The translations under genes were made by a program, and so were the position numbers. Shown in pieces: positions 25,237 through 33,255 of a DNA stretch of 64,000 nt. The notes beneath the pieces are model-generated. The model was given only the letters and a program-made list of their open reading frames with translations, had not been told where the DNA came from and did not search any database. Each line of letters begins with the position of its first letter. Position 1 is the stretch's first letter. Origin of the DNA: Halalkalicoccus sp. CG83 (GTDB taxonomy: Archaea > Halobacteriota > Halobacteria > Halobacteriales > Halalkalicoccaceae); contig NZ_JAZDDH010000001.1 of the NCBI RefSeq assembly GCF_037081715.1, positions 1,860,001 through 1,924,000 of the forward strand, written 5' to 3'.

Positions 25237-26232
25237 ATGACCGACGCGCTGTTCCTCTCGAGCGACGAACTCGCCGACCTGGCGACTCCGGCGGACTACG
25301 TTGAACACGTCCGCGAGGGCTATCGCCAACGGGGCGAGGGTGCCGCTGCGGAGCCACGGACGAAGCTCACCAACGCCGACCCGCCGGGAATGTTCACCGG
25401 CTACCTGGCGGTCCTGCCGGAGACGGGCGCCATGGGCGGTTACACCTACGGCGCGGGCTTCGGCGGGGGCGACGCGTGGTTCGTGACGCCGCTGTTCGAC
25501 GCCGAGTCGGGCGAGCCCCTCGCGGTGCTCGACGGCGCGTCGATGAACCCGTTCAAGACCGGTGCGGCGGGCGCCGTCGGGGTCGACGAACTCGCACGCG
25601 AGGACGCGCGAACGGTGGGGATCATCGGCAGCGGCCCCCAGGCTCGCGGCCAGCTTCGAGCGACCGCAACCGTCCGCGACCTCGATCGCGTCCGGGTGTT
25701 CTCGCCGACCCGGGAGAACCGCGAGGCGTTCGCCGAGAAGACGGGCGAACGCCTCGATTGCGAGGTCGAGGCCGTCGAGGAGAGCGCCGATGCGGTCGAG
25801 GGTGCCGACGTCGTGATCACGGCGACGAACGCCTCGGAGCCGGTGTTCGACGGCGAACTGCTCGAACCGGGCACCCACGTCACCGCGATGGGCCGGTACG
25901 ATCCGGAGAAACACGAACTCGACGAAAGGGCCGTCTCGCGGGCGACGTACGTCCTCGATCTACGCGCCCGGGCGGACCGGGACGCCGGCTCGCTGATGGC
26001 CGCGATCGAGGCCGACGCCGTCGGCGAGGACCACGTCCACGCCGAGCTCGGCGAGGTCGTCGCCGGCCACGCGGCGGGCCGGACCGACGACGAGGAAATC
26101 ACCGTCTTCGACAGCGGCGGCACCGGCATCGAGACCGTCGCCGCCGCCCACATGCTCTACGAACGCGCTCGCGAGGAGGGTCGGGGCACGACCATCAAGT
26201 TCGCTCCTGCCAGCGAAGCGATGCGCGGCTGA
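25237..26232 (+). CDS. Ornithine cyclodeaminase / mu-crystallin family protein, copy 2
   Basis: The 331-residue protein has the same two-part architecture as the protein encoded at 8103. The substrate half contains PRTKLTNADPPGMFTGYLAVLPE and DGASMNPFKTGAAGAVG; the Rossmann half contains TVGIIGSGPQARGQL at about residue 128. The substrate loop differs strongly from copy 1: NPFKTG replaces TRVTGARTG, and there is a Gly-rich GAGFGGGDAWF stretch. The two copies therefore probably act on different substrates. Candidates include alanine dehydrogenase, ketimine reductase and pyrroline-carboxylate-type reactions. It appears to be monocistronic. Confidence 0.84.
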   Translation: MTDALFLSSDELADLATPADYVEHVREGYRQRGEGAAAEPRTKLTNADPPGMFTGYLAVLPETGAMGGYTYGAGFGGGDAWFVTPLFDAESGEPLAVLDGASMNPFKTGAAGAVGVDELAREDARTVGIIGSGPQARGQLRATATVRDLDRVRVFSPTRENREAFAEKTGERLDCEVEAVEESADAVEGADVVITATNASEPVFDGELLEPGTHVTAMGRYDPEKHELDERAVSRATYVLDLRARADRDAGSLMAAIEADAVGEDHVHAELGEVVAGHAAGRTDDEEITVFDSGGTGIETVAAAHMLYERAREEGRGTTIKFAPASEAMRG

Positions 26233-26309
26233 AAGCGCGCATCGGAACCGCGAGCGGGGAGGAACGACCCGCGAGCGAGGCGCTGACAGGACGCTGAAGG
26301 CCCGATCGC

Positions 26310-26333
26310 CGTCCGAGTATACTGATACGGACG
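26310..26333. promoter_or_regulatory. 6-12-6 inverted repeat upstream of secreted phosphatase-fold gene
   Basis: CGTCCG and CGGACG flank a 12-nt AT-rich core that includes GTATAC. The element ends 55 nt before ATG 26389 and about 20 nt upstream of a TATA-like TTATATCG (about 26356-26363). A regulator site is possible; no matching regulator gene is adjacent. Confidence 0.3.
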
Positions 26334-26388
26334 ATTCTATCACCATTGTTACGGATAATTATATCGGCTCGTGCCGTCTGGTTCATCC

Positions 26389-27297
26389 ATGGTATCGGTT
26401 CAATCCACTCGACGACGGTTCGTGCTCGGAGGCGCGGTGATGCTGGGCGGGATCGGAACGGCTGGCATGAGTGCCGCGGACGACTCGAACGTCCGCGACG
26501 AGGATCGAGCGTCGGTGCGCGCGGTGTCGTACAACGTCCGGTTCGACAACCCCGAGGACGAGTACTCGTGGGACGAGCGCTTCGGCCGCGTCGTCGAGAT
26601 GATCCGCGAGCTCGATCCCGACCTGCTGGGGATTCAGGAGGCCATGCTGAACCAGTACGACGACCTCCGGGAGGAACTCGACGAGTTCGGCTGGCACGCC
26701 GCCGGCCGTGAGGACGGCGACCGCGAGGGGGAGATGGCCCCCATCGCGTGGCGCCGGGATCGGTTCGAGGCGCTCGACACCGGCGAGTTCTGGCTCTCGG
26801 AGACGCCCGATGAGCCGGGGAGCATCGGCTGGGACGCGGACCTGCCGCGGGTAACGATGTGGACGCGTCTTCGCGATCGCGAGACCGATGAGGAGCTGTG
26901 GCACTACAACACGCACTTCGATCACATCGGCGAGCGGGCACGCCTCGAGTCGGCGCGGATCCTCCGCGAGCGCGCCGGCGAGCACGTGCCCGACGGCCTT
27001 CCCGTGGTGGTGACGGGCGACTTCAACGCGCCGCCGTTCTCGGAGCCGTACTGCGCCGTCGTGGAGGACGTGGAGACCGACGATCCGCCGCTGGTCGACG
27101 CCCGCCGGGTCGCCGACGCCGTCTCCGGGCCCGAGGGGACGTTCCACGAGTTCTCCCCCGACCTACAGGACCGGATCGACTACGTCTTCGTCCCGGAGTC
27201 GGTTCCCGTCCGGGAGTATCGAGCGGTCCCGGACCAGGTAGGTGCGTACCGATCGGACCACCTTCCGTTGCTGACGGTGCTCGATCCGTGGACGTGA
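26389..27297 (+). CDS. Exported endonuclease/exonuclease/phosphatase-fold protein
   Basis: The 302-residue protein has a Tat-type N-terminus (STRRRFVLGGAVMLGGIGTAG, twin arginines then a weakly hydrophobic stretch) and a DNase I-like EEP domain from about residue 43. Active-site landmarks are SYNVRFDNP, LLGIQEA (metal Glu), YNTHFDHIG, VVTGDFNAPP (Asp/Asn) and the final SDHLPL His. The YNVRFDNP and NTHFDHIG motifs are characteristic of a bacterial and archaeal exported phosphohydrolase group rather than of AP endonucleases, so a phosphodiester or sugar-phosphate substrate outside the cell is likely. ATG 26389 is chosen so that the RRR motif lies at residues 8-10. Confidence 0.85.
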   Translation: MVSVQSTRRRFVLGGAVMLGGIGTAGMSAADDSNVRDEDRASVRAVSYNVRFDNPEDEYSWDERFGRVVEMIRELDPDLLGIQEAMLNQYDDLREELDEFGWHAAGREDGDREGEMAPIAWRRDRFEALDTGEFWLSETPDEPGSIGWDADLPRVTMWTRLRDRETDEELWHYNTHFDHIGERARLESARILRERAGEHVPDGLPVVVTGDFNAPPFSEPYCAVVEDVETDDPPLVDARRVADAVSGPEGTFHEFSPDLQDRIDYVFVPESVPVREYRAVPDQVGAYRSDHLPLLTVLDPWT

Positions 27298-27373
27298 CGG
27301 GAGAGGCTCGATCCCCGGCCGGGCCCCGGTCGAGGCGCCCCGGACGTGGGGAGGTGCCGTCGACCGACGGAAT

Positions 27374-27850
27374 TCACCGGGAGTAGTCGTAGCCGTTCCT
27401 CACGAGCCGACCCCATCGGTGCTGTCGGTAGCGATAGAGCAGGTGGGCAAGCACCCAGAACGCCGGCGTCAGGAGACCCGCACCCACCTCGACGGCGTCG
27501 GTGTAGCGCGTCCGGCCGTCGTCGGTCTCCTCGATCGTGATTCGGTGGTCCCACGTCGAGAGCAGCTCTCCGGAGCCGTCGTCGCGAAACTCGTATCGCT
27601 GGCTTCCCGGCGTCGTCTCCACCGTCGGGATCTCGATTCGGATGGTGTGGGTTCCGAGCGGGAACAGCCCGAACGGGCGGATCCGAACGAGGTACCCGCC
27701 CTCGCTCCACAGCGTCGGCAGCGGGTCCGGATCCAGCGGCTCGAAGACGACCAGCGGCCACACGACGTACGCGAGCAGGCGCGTCCGGAGCAGTTCCGTC
27801 CATGCGCGTTCGGGCGTGCAGTCGAACTCCGAGGTGACGCGGACGTACAC
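27374..27850 (-). CDS. SRPBCC-fold protein, copy 1
   Basis: The 158-residue protein shows the START/Bet v1-like (SRPBCC) pattern. It opens with TSEFDCTPERAWTELLRTRLLAY, has alternating strands in the middle (EGGYLVRIRPFGLFPLG, HTIRIEI, ELLSTWDHRITIEE), and ends with the long amphipathic helix PAFWVLAHLLYRYRQHRWGRL. Such proteins bind a hydrophobic ligand in a cavity; the ligand is unknown. It lies 39 nt after the presenilin-homologue gene on the same strand and could be co-transcribed with it. Confidence 0.75.
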   Translation of the reverse strand: MYVRVTSEFDCTPERAWTELLRTRLLAYVVWPLVVFEPLDPDPLPTLWSEGGYLVRIRPFGLFPLGTHTIRIEIPTVETTPGSQRYEFRDDGSGELLSTWDHRITIEETDDGRTRYTDAVEVGAGLLTPAFWVLAHLLYRYRQHRWGRLVRNGYDYSR

Positions 27851-27889
27851 GTCCGGATCGTCGTCCGCAGCGACGTTAACGATGGTCCC

Positions 27890-28903
27890 CTACAGATACG
27901 GCCCGATCCCGAGCGCCTCGACCAGCGTCAGTCCGCTCGCGAGCGCGCCGACGAGGTAGCCGGCGATCGTCCCGCCGTTGAGCAGCGGCAGTCCGGCGTG
28001 GGCCCGACCCTGCAGCACCATCCACAGCAGGACGACCAGTCCGAGAAGCATCCCGACCATCGCGGTCAGCGCGGGAAGCGTGAGCGCGAGTCCGGGGACG
28101 CCGAGCGACGCCGCCGGGACGAAGAAGGCCACGCTCGCGATCAGCACGGTGGGGATGACGGCGTCCCCGAGACCGATGAAGAAGGCGTCGCGCTCGGGAC
28201 CCGGCTCCTCCTCGCTCGAACCCGTCGAGCCGTTCGACGTTTCCGGATCGCCGTCGTCCGCTTCACGCTCCGGCGTCCCGTCGGCCGACGGCGGCTCCTC
28301 CTCGAGAAACGAGTAGGAGGCAGAGACGGGGACGATGAGCAGTACGGGGACTTTGATCTCCATGACGCTATCGGCGAGCGAGAGCATGTGCTTCGTGCCG
28401 TAGACGCTGATGGCGTCGTAGACGGCGAGGACGACGAGCAGGACGGTCGCCGGGAGGACGGCGAAGGTGATGCCGAACAGCCCCGCGGCACCCGCACCCA
28501 TCACCACGCCGGCGGCGTCGATCACGTACCACTCGGGGTGGAACGCGAGGCCGGCGCCGACTCCCAGCGCGCCGACGACCGCGAGGACGTGGACGCCGCC
28601 GAGGGTGATCAGCGGCGGGAGGATTACGATCAGGACGTACCACGAGAGGAAGACGCTCGCGAGGATCACCATCCCCCGGATCAGCCACTCGAACTCGAAT
28701 CTGAACGCCGCGAGCATCAGCCCCGTCGCGACGATGATCGCCCCCACGTAGAGCAGGCTGTTGCTCGGGTCGTCGGGGTTCTCGACGGGCTGGAGGCCCG
28801 CGGACTGGAACGGCTCGACCAGCGCGAGCGCCCCGAGTTGGATGCAGAGAAAGAGGCCGACCGTCCCGGCGACGGCGAGCAGCACGCGGCTACGGTGGTC
28901 CAT
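27890..28903 (-). CDS. Presenilin/signal-peptide-peptidase homologue (PSH)
   Basis: This is a 337-residue intramembrane aspartyl protease of family A22 with about nine membrane helices. The catalytic pair is visible: Asp163 in AVYDAISVY (helix 6) and Asp247 in IGLGDAVIP (helix 7). A hydrophilic, acidic loop of about 45 residues lies between them, as in presenilins. The third landmark, the PAL motif, appears as PLL (residues 306-308, LPLLNGG). It cleaves membrane-spanning helices in the bilayer; archaeal substrates are unknown. It lies directly downstream of the Gar1 and SRP19 genes. Confidence 0.88.
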   Translation of the reverse strand: MDHRSRVLLAVAGTVGLFLCIQLGALALVEPFQSAGLQPVENPDDPSNSLLYVGAIIVATGLMLAAFRFEFEWLIRGMVILASVFLSWYVLIVILPPLITLGGVHVLAVVGALGVGAGLAFHPEWYVIDAAGVVMGAGAAGLFGITFAVLPATVLLVVLAVYDAISVYGTKHMLSLADSVMEIKVPVLLIVPVSASYSFLEEEPPSADGTPEREADDGDPETSNGSTGSSEEEPGPERDAFFIGLGDAVIPTVLIASVAFFVPAASLGVPGLALTLPALTAMVGMLLGLVVLLWMVLQGRAHAGLPLLNGGTIAGYLVGALASGLTLVEALGIGPYL

Positions 28904-28937
28904 ATCCCTGACTCCTGCTCGCGGCCCTTCGGTGTTG

Positions 28938-29165
28938 CTATCGGACGTAGAGCTTCCCGCCGAGCAGCCCCGGCAGCGCCGATCGGTCGTCGGGGACGAC
29001 CGCGAGGTACGGTCGGGAGACGGGCCCGAAGACGTCGACCACGCGCCCGACCGCGGAGAGCTGCTCGTCGAGGACGGTCGCGCCGATGCCGGGCTGATCG
29101 TCGCCGGGAGCGCGGACGATCGCCAGTCCCTGTGCGGTCCGGACGACCTCGCCGACGCGCTTCAT
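28938..29165 (-). CDS. H/ACA RNP protein Gar1
   Basis: The 75-residue protein matches archaeal Gar1: a small beta-barrel with VRTAQGLAIVRAP, the GIGATVLDEQLSAVGRVVDVFGPVSRPYLAV core (about residues 26-56), and a short C-terminus. Gar1 binds Cbf5 in H/ACA ribonucleoproteins that guide pseudouridylation of rRNA and speeds turnover of the guide complex. The start lies 1 nt after the SRP19 stop, so the two RNA-binding genes are certainly co-transcribed. The glycine/arginine-rich tails of eukaryotic Gar1 are absent, as usual in archaea. Confidence 0.88.
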   Translation of the reverse strand: MKRVGEVVRTAQGLAIVRAPGDDQPGIGATVLDEQLSAVGRVVDVFGPVSRPYLAVVPDDRSALPGLLGGKLYVR

Positions 29166-29166
29166 C

Positions 29167-29445
29167 TCACTCCCTCAGAGCGGTCACGTACGCCGCGACC
29201 GCCTGGACGAGGTCGTTCTTCGAGGCGTCGTCGGCGTCCTTCACGAGCACCCGCCCCCGGGGTTCGTACTCGCGGGGATACGTGAGATCCCGCTCGATGA
29301 CCGCGTCGTAGCCCACCTGCTGGACGGCGGCGGCGATCTCGTCGACCGTTGGCTCGGGCACCGCGAGGCTCTCGGGGACGCGCCGGCCCTTCGATCGGGA
29401 GATCTCCGAATCGAGGTAGGCGGGCCAGATGACGTTCTCGACCAT
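29167..29445 (-). CDS. Signal recognition particle protein SRP19
   Basis: The 92-residue SRP19 binds 7S RNA helices 6 and 8 and prepares it for SRP54. Typical landmarks are [24 protein letters not shown] (residues 5-28) and the Pro/Arg-rich segment [15 protein letters not shown] (about 55-69). It is the first gene of the SRP19-Gar1-PSH group. A TATA-like TTTTACTTT lies upstream on the minus strand near 29467-29475, 20-30 nt before the ATG. Confidence 0.92.
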   Translation of the reverse strand: MVENVIWPAYLDSEISRSKGRRVPESLAVPEPTVDEIAAAVQQVGYDAVIERDLTYPREYEPRGRVLVKDADDASKNDLVQAVAAYVTALRE

Positions 29446-29485
29446 GTCTCCCTCTCGACGGGCCGAAAGTAAAACCCCTTCCGAC

Positions 29486-30589
29486 CTATCGCCGTCGCAG
29501 GAACAGGAAGGCAGCCAGCACGAGCGCCGCGAGCGCCGCCGCGATGCCGAAGCCGGGCTGGTCCTCGCCGGACTCGCCGGCGGAGTCATCGCCACCACCG
29601 GTCTCGTTCCCGGACTCGTCGGTCTCGTTCGCCTCCCCGCCCTCCTGGGCGGCCGCGTACGCATCGGAGTGGAACGTCTCGGCCAGCGTGTCGATCGCGT
29701 AGATCACCTGCGGACCGGGCTGGTTCATCCGGTTGGAATCGACGGCGACGACCTGGTTCTCCTGGCCGGCGGTGGTCTCGGAGAGCACCTGCTCGCTCAC
29801 CGGCGGCTCCTCGAAGTTATCGGGATAGACGATCCAGTCGGGGTCCTCCTCGATCACGACCTCCTCGCTGATCTGGCCGTAGAACTCGATCTCAGCCGTG
29901 CTACCCAGATTCTCGCCGCCCGCGGTCGTGACGATCTCCTCGATGAACGTCCCCTGGCCCGCGGTGAATCCGTCGCCCATCGCGTACAGAACGGTGGGCC
30001 GCTCCTCGCCCTCGACCGCCTCCTCGATCGCGCCGATCTCCTGGTTCATCCACTCGACCGACTCGTTCGCGCCCTCGCACTCGCCGACGAGCTGGCCGGT
30101 GGTCTCGGTGTTCGCGATCACGTCGTCGATCGAGGTCTCCGGTCCGAACTGGTAGACCGTCAGGCCAGCGTCGCGGAGCTGTTCGACCTGGTCCTCGTCG
30201 GCGACCGACGAGGCCACCACGAGGTCGGGTTCGAGCTGGATCACGCGCTCGGTACTGACGGTGATACCGTCGTCCTCCGTGATGTCCTCGGGCTCGTCGT
30301 GGCCCTCCAGGTAGTCGGTGTACTGGCCGACGGGCATCCCGACGACCTTATCGCGGGCGCCGATCTCCCAGAGCGTCTGGGCGTCACTCGGCTGCATGGC
30401 GACCACGCGTTGCGGTTCCTCCTCGATCGTCACCTCCTCGCCGGTCGCGTCCGTCCCGGTGAAGGGGAACTCACACTCCACCTGTGCCGCCGCGACGCCA
30501 CCGTGGTCTCCCGCCGCGCCGACGGCCCCTACCCCCATCGTCGAGATCAGGACGCACAGCGCGACGACCACTGATAGAAATCGATGCAT
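29486..30589 (-). CDS. btuF: Cobalamin/iron-type ABC transporter binding protein, PGF-CTERM
   Basis: The 367-residue exported binding protein has an N-terminal signal peptide (residues 1-25, ending around GAVGAAG) and a Fe/B12 periplasmic-binding fold (about 40-315: [43 protein letters not shown]). A Thr/Glu/Gly-rich linker follows, then a C-terminal PGF-CTERM sorting signal ([19 protein letters not shown] then RRR) that archaeosortase A would process for lipid anchoring. It delivers substrate to the BtuC/BtuD pair, which is divergently encoded. Cobalamin is favoured by similarity to haloarchaeal BtuF; a siderophore remains possible. The ATG at 30589 lies 29 nt from a symmetric TATA element. 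Confidence 0.85.
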   Translation of the reverse strand: MHRFLSVVVALCVLISTMGVGAVGAAGDHGGVAAAQVECEFPFTGTDATGEEVTIEEEPQRVVAMQPSDAQTLWEIGARDKVVGMPVGQYTDYLEGHDEPEDITEDDGITVSTERVIQLEPDLVVASSVADEDQVEQLRDAGLTVYQFGPETSIDDVIANTETTGQLVGECEGANESVEWMNQEIGAIEEAVEGEERPTVLYAMGDGFTAGQGTFIEEIVTTAGGENLGSTAEIEFYGQISEEVVIEEDPDWIVYPDNFEEPPVSEQVLSETTAGQENQVVAVDSNRMNQPGPQVIYAIDTLAETFHSDAYAAAQEGGEANETDESGNETGGGDDSAGESGEDQPGFGIAAALAALVLAAFLFLRRR

Positions 30590-30647
30590 GCACCGGACTG
30601 CGCTCCTGTTCAATAAATATTTACCTAAAGCAACTTTACTTTCCGCT
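30590..30647. promoter_or_regulatory. 58-nt divergent btuF/btuC promoter with one symmetric TATA box
   Basis: TAAATATTTA, a perfect 10-bp palindrome at 30614-30623, is centred at 30618.5. Its centre is 29.5 nt from the first base of the btuF ATG (30589) and 29.5 nt from the first base of the btuC GTG (30648). That distance suits a TATA box for a leaderless transcript in both directions. The rest of the gap is AT-rich (TTTACCTAAAGCAACTTTAC). A CCTAA half-site could belong to a metal-dependent regulator, but only one half is seen. Confidence 0.6.
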
Positions 30648-31733
30648 GTGTCGAGCCGTACGCTGACGGGGGCCTGGTCCGCTGGGTTGCTCGTCGTGCT
30701 GATCGGCGTGATCCTCCTGAGCACGGCGCTCGGACCCGTCCGGATCGACCCCGTGATCGTCGCGAAGGTGCTGCTCAACGCGCTGTCGATTCCCAGCGAA
30801 CTGGGTGCCTCGACGCCGATGGGCGTCGGGTCACTCACCGTCCCCGTCCCCCGCATCGAGACAAGACCCGCCTTCGCGTTCGTCGTCCCGGAGACCCACG
30901 AGACGATCGTCATGCGGATCCGACTCCCCAGGGTGCTGCTCGCGGCGGTCGTCGGCTTCGCGCTCGCCACCGCCGGCACGGTGATGCAGGGCTTCTTCCG
31001 CAACCCGATGGCCGACCCCTCGATCATCGGCGTCTCCTCGGGGGCGGCCGTCGGCGCCGTCGCGTCGATCGTCCTTCCGCTGGGAGTCGGCCTGCGTCCG
31101 GCGGCGTTCGTCGGCGCGGTCGTCACCGCGTTCGCGGTGTATCTCGTCGCCAGCGAGGGTGGGCGCACCCCGGTGGCGACGCTGCTGCTCGCCGGCATCG
31201 CGATCCAGACCTTCCTCGGGGCGGTGATCTCCTACCTGCTGATCAACAGCGGCGAGAGCCTCGAGCAGGCAGTCTACTGGCTGATGGGCCACCTCCACAA
31301 CAGCACGTGGTCCGAGGTCGGACTCTCGTTACCGGTCGTGATCCCCGTGTTCGTCCTCCTGTTGATCTACGCGCCCGACCTCAACGTCCTCCTTCTGGGC
31401 GAGGAGGACGCCCAGACGCTGGGGATCGAGGTCGAGCGAACCAAACGGGTGTTGCTCGCGGCCGCGAGCGTGATCACCGCCGCCGGCGTCGCCGTCTCGG
31501 GCGTGATCGGCTTCGTCGGACTGATCGTCCCTCACATGATGCGCCTGCTCGTGGGTCCCGACCACCGGATCCTGCTGCCGACGAGCGCGCTCGCGGGAAG
31601 CGTCTTCCTCGTCGCCACCGACACCCTCGCGCGCTCCGGTCCCGCCGAGGTGCCCGTCGGGATCGTCACCGCCGCGCTGGGCGCGCCCTTCTTCCTCTAC
31701 CTGCTGCGGAGCCGGGAGGTGCACGCGCTGTGA
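30648..31733 (+). CDS. btuC: Cobalamin/iron-type ABC transporter permease
   Basis: The 361-residue FecCD/BtuC-type permease has about ten membrane helices. The family signatures RLPRVLLAAVVGFALATAGTVMQ (about residue 90), NPMADPSIIGVSSGAAVGA (about 116-134) and GFVGLIVPHMMRLLVGPDHR (about 286) are intact; the last contains the contact with the ATPase. GTG 30648 is chosen because it follows the AT-rich promoter at leaderless distance. An ATG at 30588 would overlap the btuF start. The stop overlaps btuD (GTGA). Confidence 0.9.
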   Translation: MSSRTLTGAWSAGLLVVLIGVILLSTALGPVRIDPVIVAKVLLNALSIPSELGASTPMGVGSLTVPVPRIETRPAFAFVVPETHETIVMRIRLPRVLLAAVVGFALATAGTVMQGFFRNPMADPSIIGVSSGAAVGAVASIVLPLGVGLRPAAFVGAVVTAFAVYLVASEGGRTPVATLLLAGIAIQTFLGAVISYLLINSGESLEQAVYWLMGHLHNSTWSEVGLSLPVVIPVFVLLLIYAPDLNVLLLGEEDAQTLGIEVERTKRVLLAAASVITAAGVAVSGVIGFVGLIVPHMMRLLVGPDHRILLPTSALAGSVFLVATDTLARSGPAEVPVGIVTAALGAPFFLYLLRSREVHAL

Positions 31734-32971
31734 TCGACGTCCGCGACGTCGACGTTCGCTTGGGCGGCGTGCGCATCCTCGAGGACGTGAGCGCCCACGT
31801 CGACGAGGGTCGGTTCGTGGGCCTCGTCGGCCCCAACGGCGCGGGCAAGTCGACGCTGCTGCGGACGATCGGTGCCGTGCTCTCTCCCGACGCCGGAAGC
31901 GTGGTCCTCGACGGCGAGGACGTCCACGACCTCCCCTCGCGGGCAGCGAGCCGGCGGGTCGCCGCGGTCCCCCAGGACACGAGCCTCTCGTTCGACTTCG
32001 ACGTCCGTGACGTCGTCGCGATGGGGCGCACTCCCTACCGATCGCGGCTCCGACCCGGAGACGAGGGTGGCGACGCGATGGTCGCCCGGGCGCTCGAACG
32101 GACGGACACGGAGGAGTTCGCCGACCGTCCGATCGACTCGGTCAGCGGCGGCGAGCGCCAGCGGGTGGTCCTCGCGCGTGCGCTCGCCCAGGACACCCCT
32201 ATACTCCTACTCGACGAGCCGACCGCGAGCCTCGACATCAACCACCAGCTCCGCACGCTCGAACTCGTTCGCGACCTCGTCGACGAGGGAAAGACGGTGA
32301 TCGCGGCGATCCACGACCTCAACCTGGCGGCCCACTACTGCGACGAACTCGTGTTGCTCGCGGAGGGGCGGGTGCTCGAGAGCGGCCCGCCCGAGCGGGT
32401 GCTGACCGAGTCGAACCTCACTCGAGCGTTCGACACGCGGGCGGTCGTCAGCCGCCACCCCGTCACTGGCGCGGTCTACGTCACCGCGCTCCCCGAGACG
32501 AGTTCAGGGGATCGGGAGGGACGCGTCCACGTGATCGGTGGCGGCGCCAGCGTCTCAAGGGTGCTGTACGTCCTCTCCGCGGCGGGCTACGAGACCTCGG
32601 TCGGCGCGCTCAACGAGGGCGACTCGGACCTCGAGACCGCCCGGCTGCTCGGCATCGAGGCGGTCGCGGTCCCGCCCTTTGCTCCCGTCGACGAGGACGC
32701 ACGCGAGGCGGTACGCGAGCGCGTCGCGAGCGCCAACGTGGTCGTCGTCGGCGACTGCGAGATCGGGGAGGGAAACCTCGCGAACCTAGAGTGTGCTGCC
32801 GAGAGCGACCGGCTGGTGCTCGTCGAGGAACGCCCGTTCGACGAGCGCAACTACGCTGGCGAGGACGCGAAGAGGCGGTACGAACGGCTGCGATCGAGGG
32901 CGACCGTCGTCGACACCGGCGGGGTGCTCGGCGCGGTCGAGCGGGCGATCACCGACGAGGGGGAGGTTTAA
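31730..32971 (+). CDS. btuD: Cobalamin-type ABC ATPase with extra C-terminal domain
   Basis: The 413-residue protein has a normal FecE/BtuD ATPase in its first 255 residues: Walker A GPNGAGKST (about 35-43), the Q-loop in AVPQDTS, signature SVSGGERQR (about 140), Walker B ILLLDEPTAS and switch IHDLN. A second domain of about 150 residues follows (HVIGGGASVSRVLYVLSAAGYETSVGAL, then VVVGDCEIGEGNLANLE and a final VVDTGGVLGAVERAI). Typical BtuD is only about 250 residues. The extra domain looks like a Rossmann-like sensor. It is known in haloarchaeal homologues, but its role is unclear. Couples to btuC by GTGA overlap. Confidence 0.88.
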   Translation: MIDVRDVDVRLGGVRILEDVSAHVDEGRFVGLVGPNGAGKSTLLRTIGAVLSPDAGSVVLDGEDVHDLPSRAASRRVAAVPQDTSLSFDFDVRDVVAMGRTPYRSRLRPGDEGGDAMVARALERTDTEEFADRPIDSVSGGERQRVVLARALAQDTPILLLDEPTASLDINHQLRTLELVRDLVDEGKTVIAAIHDLNLAAHYCDELVLLAEGRVLESGPPERVLTESNLTRAFDTRAVVSRHPVTGAVYVTALPETSSGDREGRVHVIGGGASVSRVLYVLSAAGYETSVGALNEGDSDLETARLLGIEAVAVPPFAPVDEDAREAVRERVASANVVVVGDCEIGEGNLANLECAAESDRLVLVEERPFDERNYAGEDAKRRYERLRSRATVVDTGGVLGAVERAITDEGEV

Positions 32972-32996
32972 TTCTCGATGGGGTCGACCCTCGGAC

Positions 32997-33194
32997 ATGG
33001 CCTCGAACTGGCGGGAGCTGCTCCCTCACTACGTCGCGATGCTCCTGTTCTACCTCGTCGGCATCGCGCTCGTCTACGGGCTGACCGGCGAGTCGAACTT
33101 CTGGATCTCGCTCGGGATCGCGGCGGTCGTCGCGCTCGGCTACCCGCCGCTGGCGCGTCGGCTGGGCATCGCGCCCGACTCGTGGAGCCGATGA
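32997..33194 (+). CDS. Small two-helix membrane protein (65 aa)
   Basis: The 65-residue protein starts MASNWRELLPHYVAMLLFYLVG and has two hydrophobic helices (about residues 11-28 and 35-50) and a short basic end (RRLGIAPDSWSR). It begins 25 nt after btuD and may be co-transcribed with it. It resembles short conserved haloarchaeal membrane proteins; no function is known. It could be an accessory part of the transporter, but this is only positional inference. Confidence 0.65.
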   Translation: MASNWRELLPHYVAMLLFYLVGIALVYGLTGESNFWISLGIAAVVALGYPPLARRLGIAPDSWSR

Positions 33195-33255
33195 GATCAC
33201 CGACGGGAATTCGCTCGTTCTCGAGCTACCGGCAGAGCGCACCGATCTGTATGTC

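Noticed and set aside
30623-30642. TTTACCTAAAGCAACTTTAC as an iron-regulator (DtxR-type) operator
   Set aside because: Only one CCTAA half-site is present and there is no symmetric TTAGG partner, so it cannot be called.
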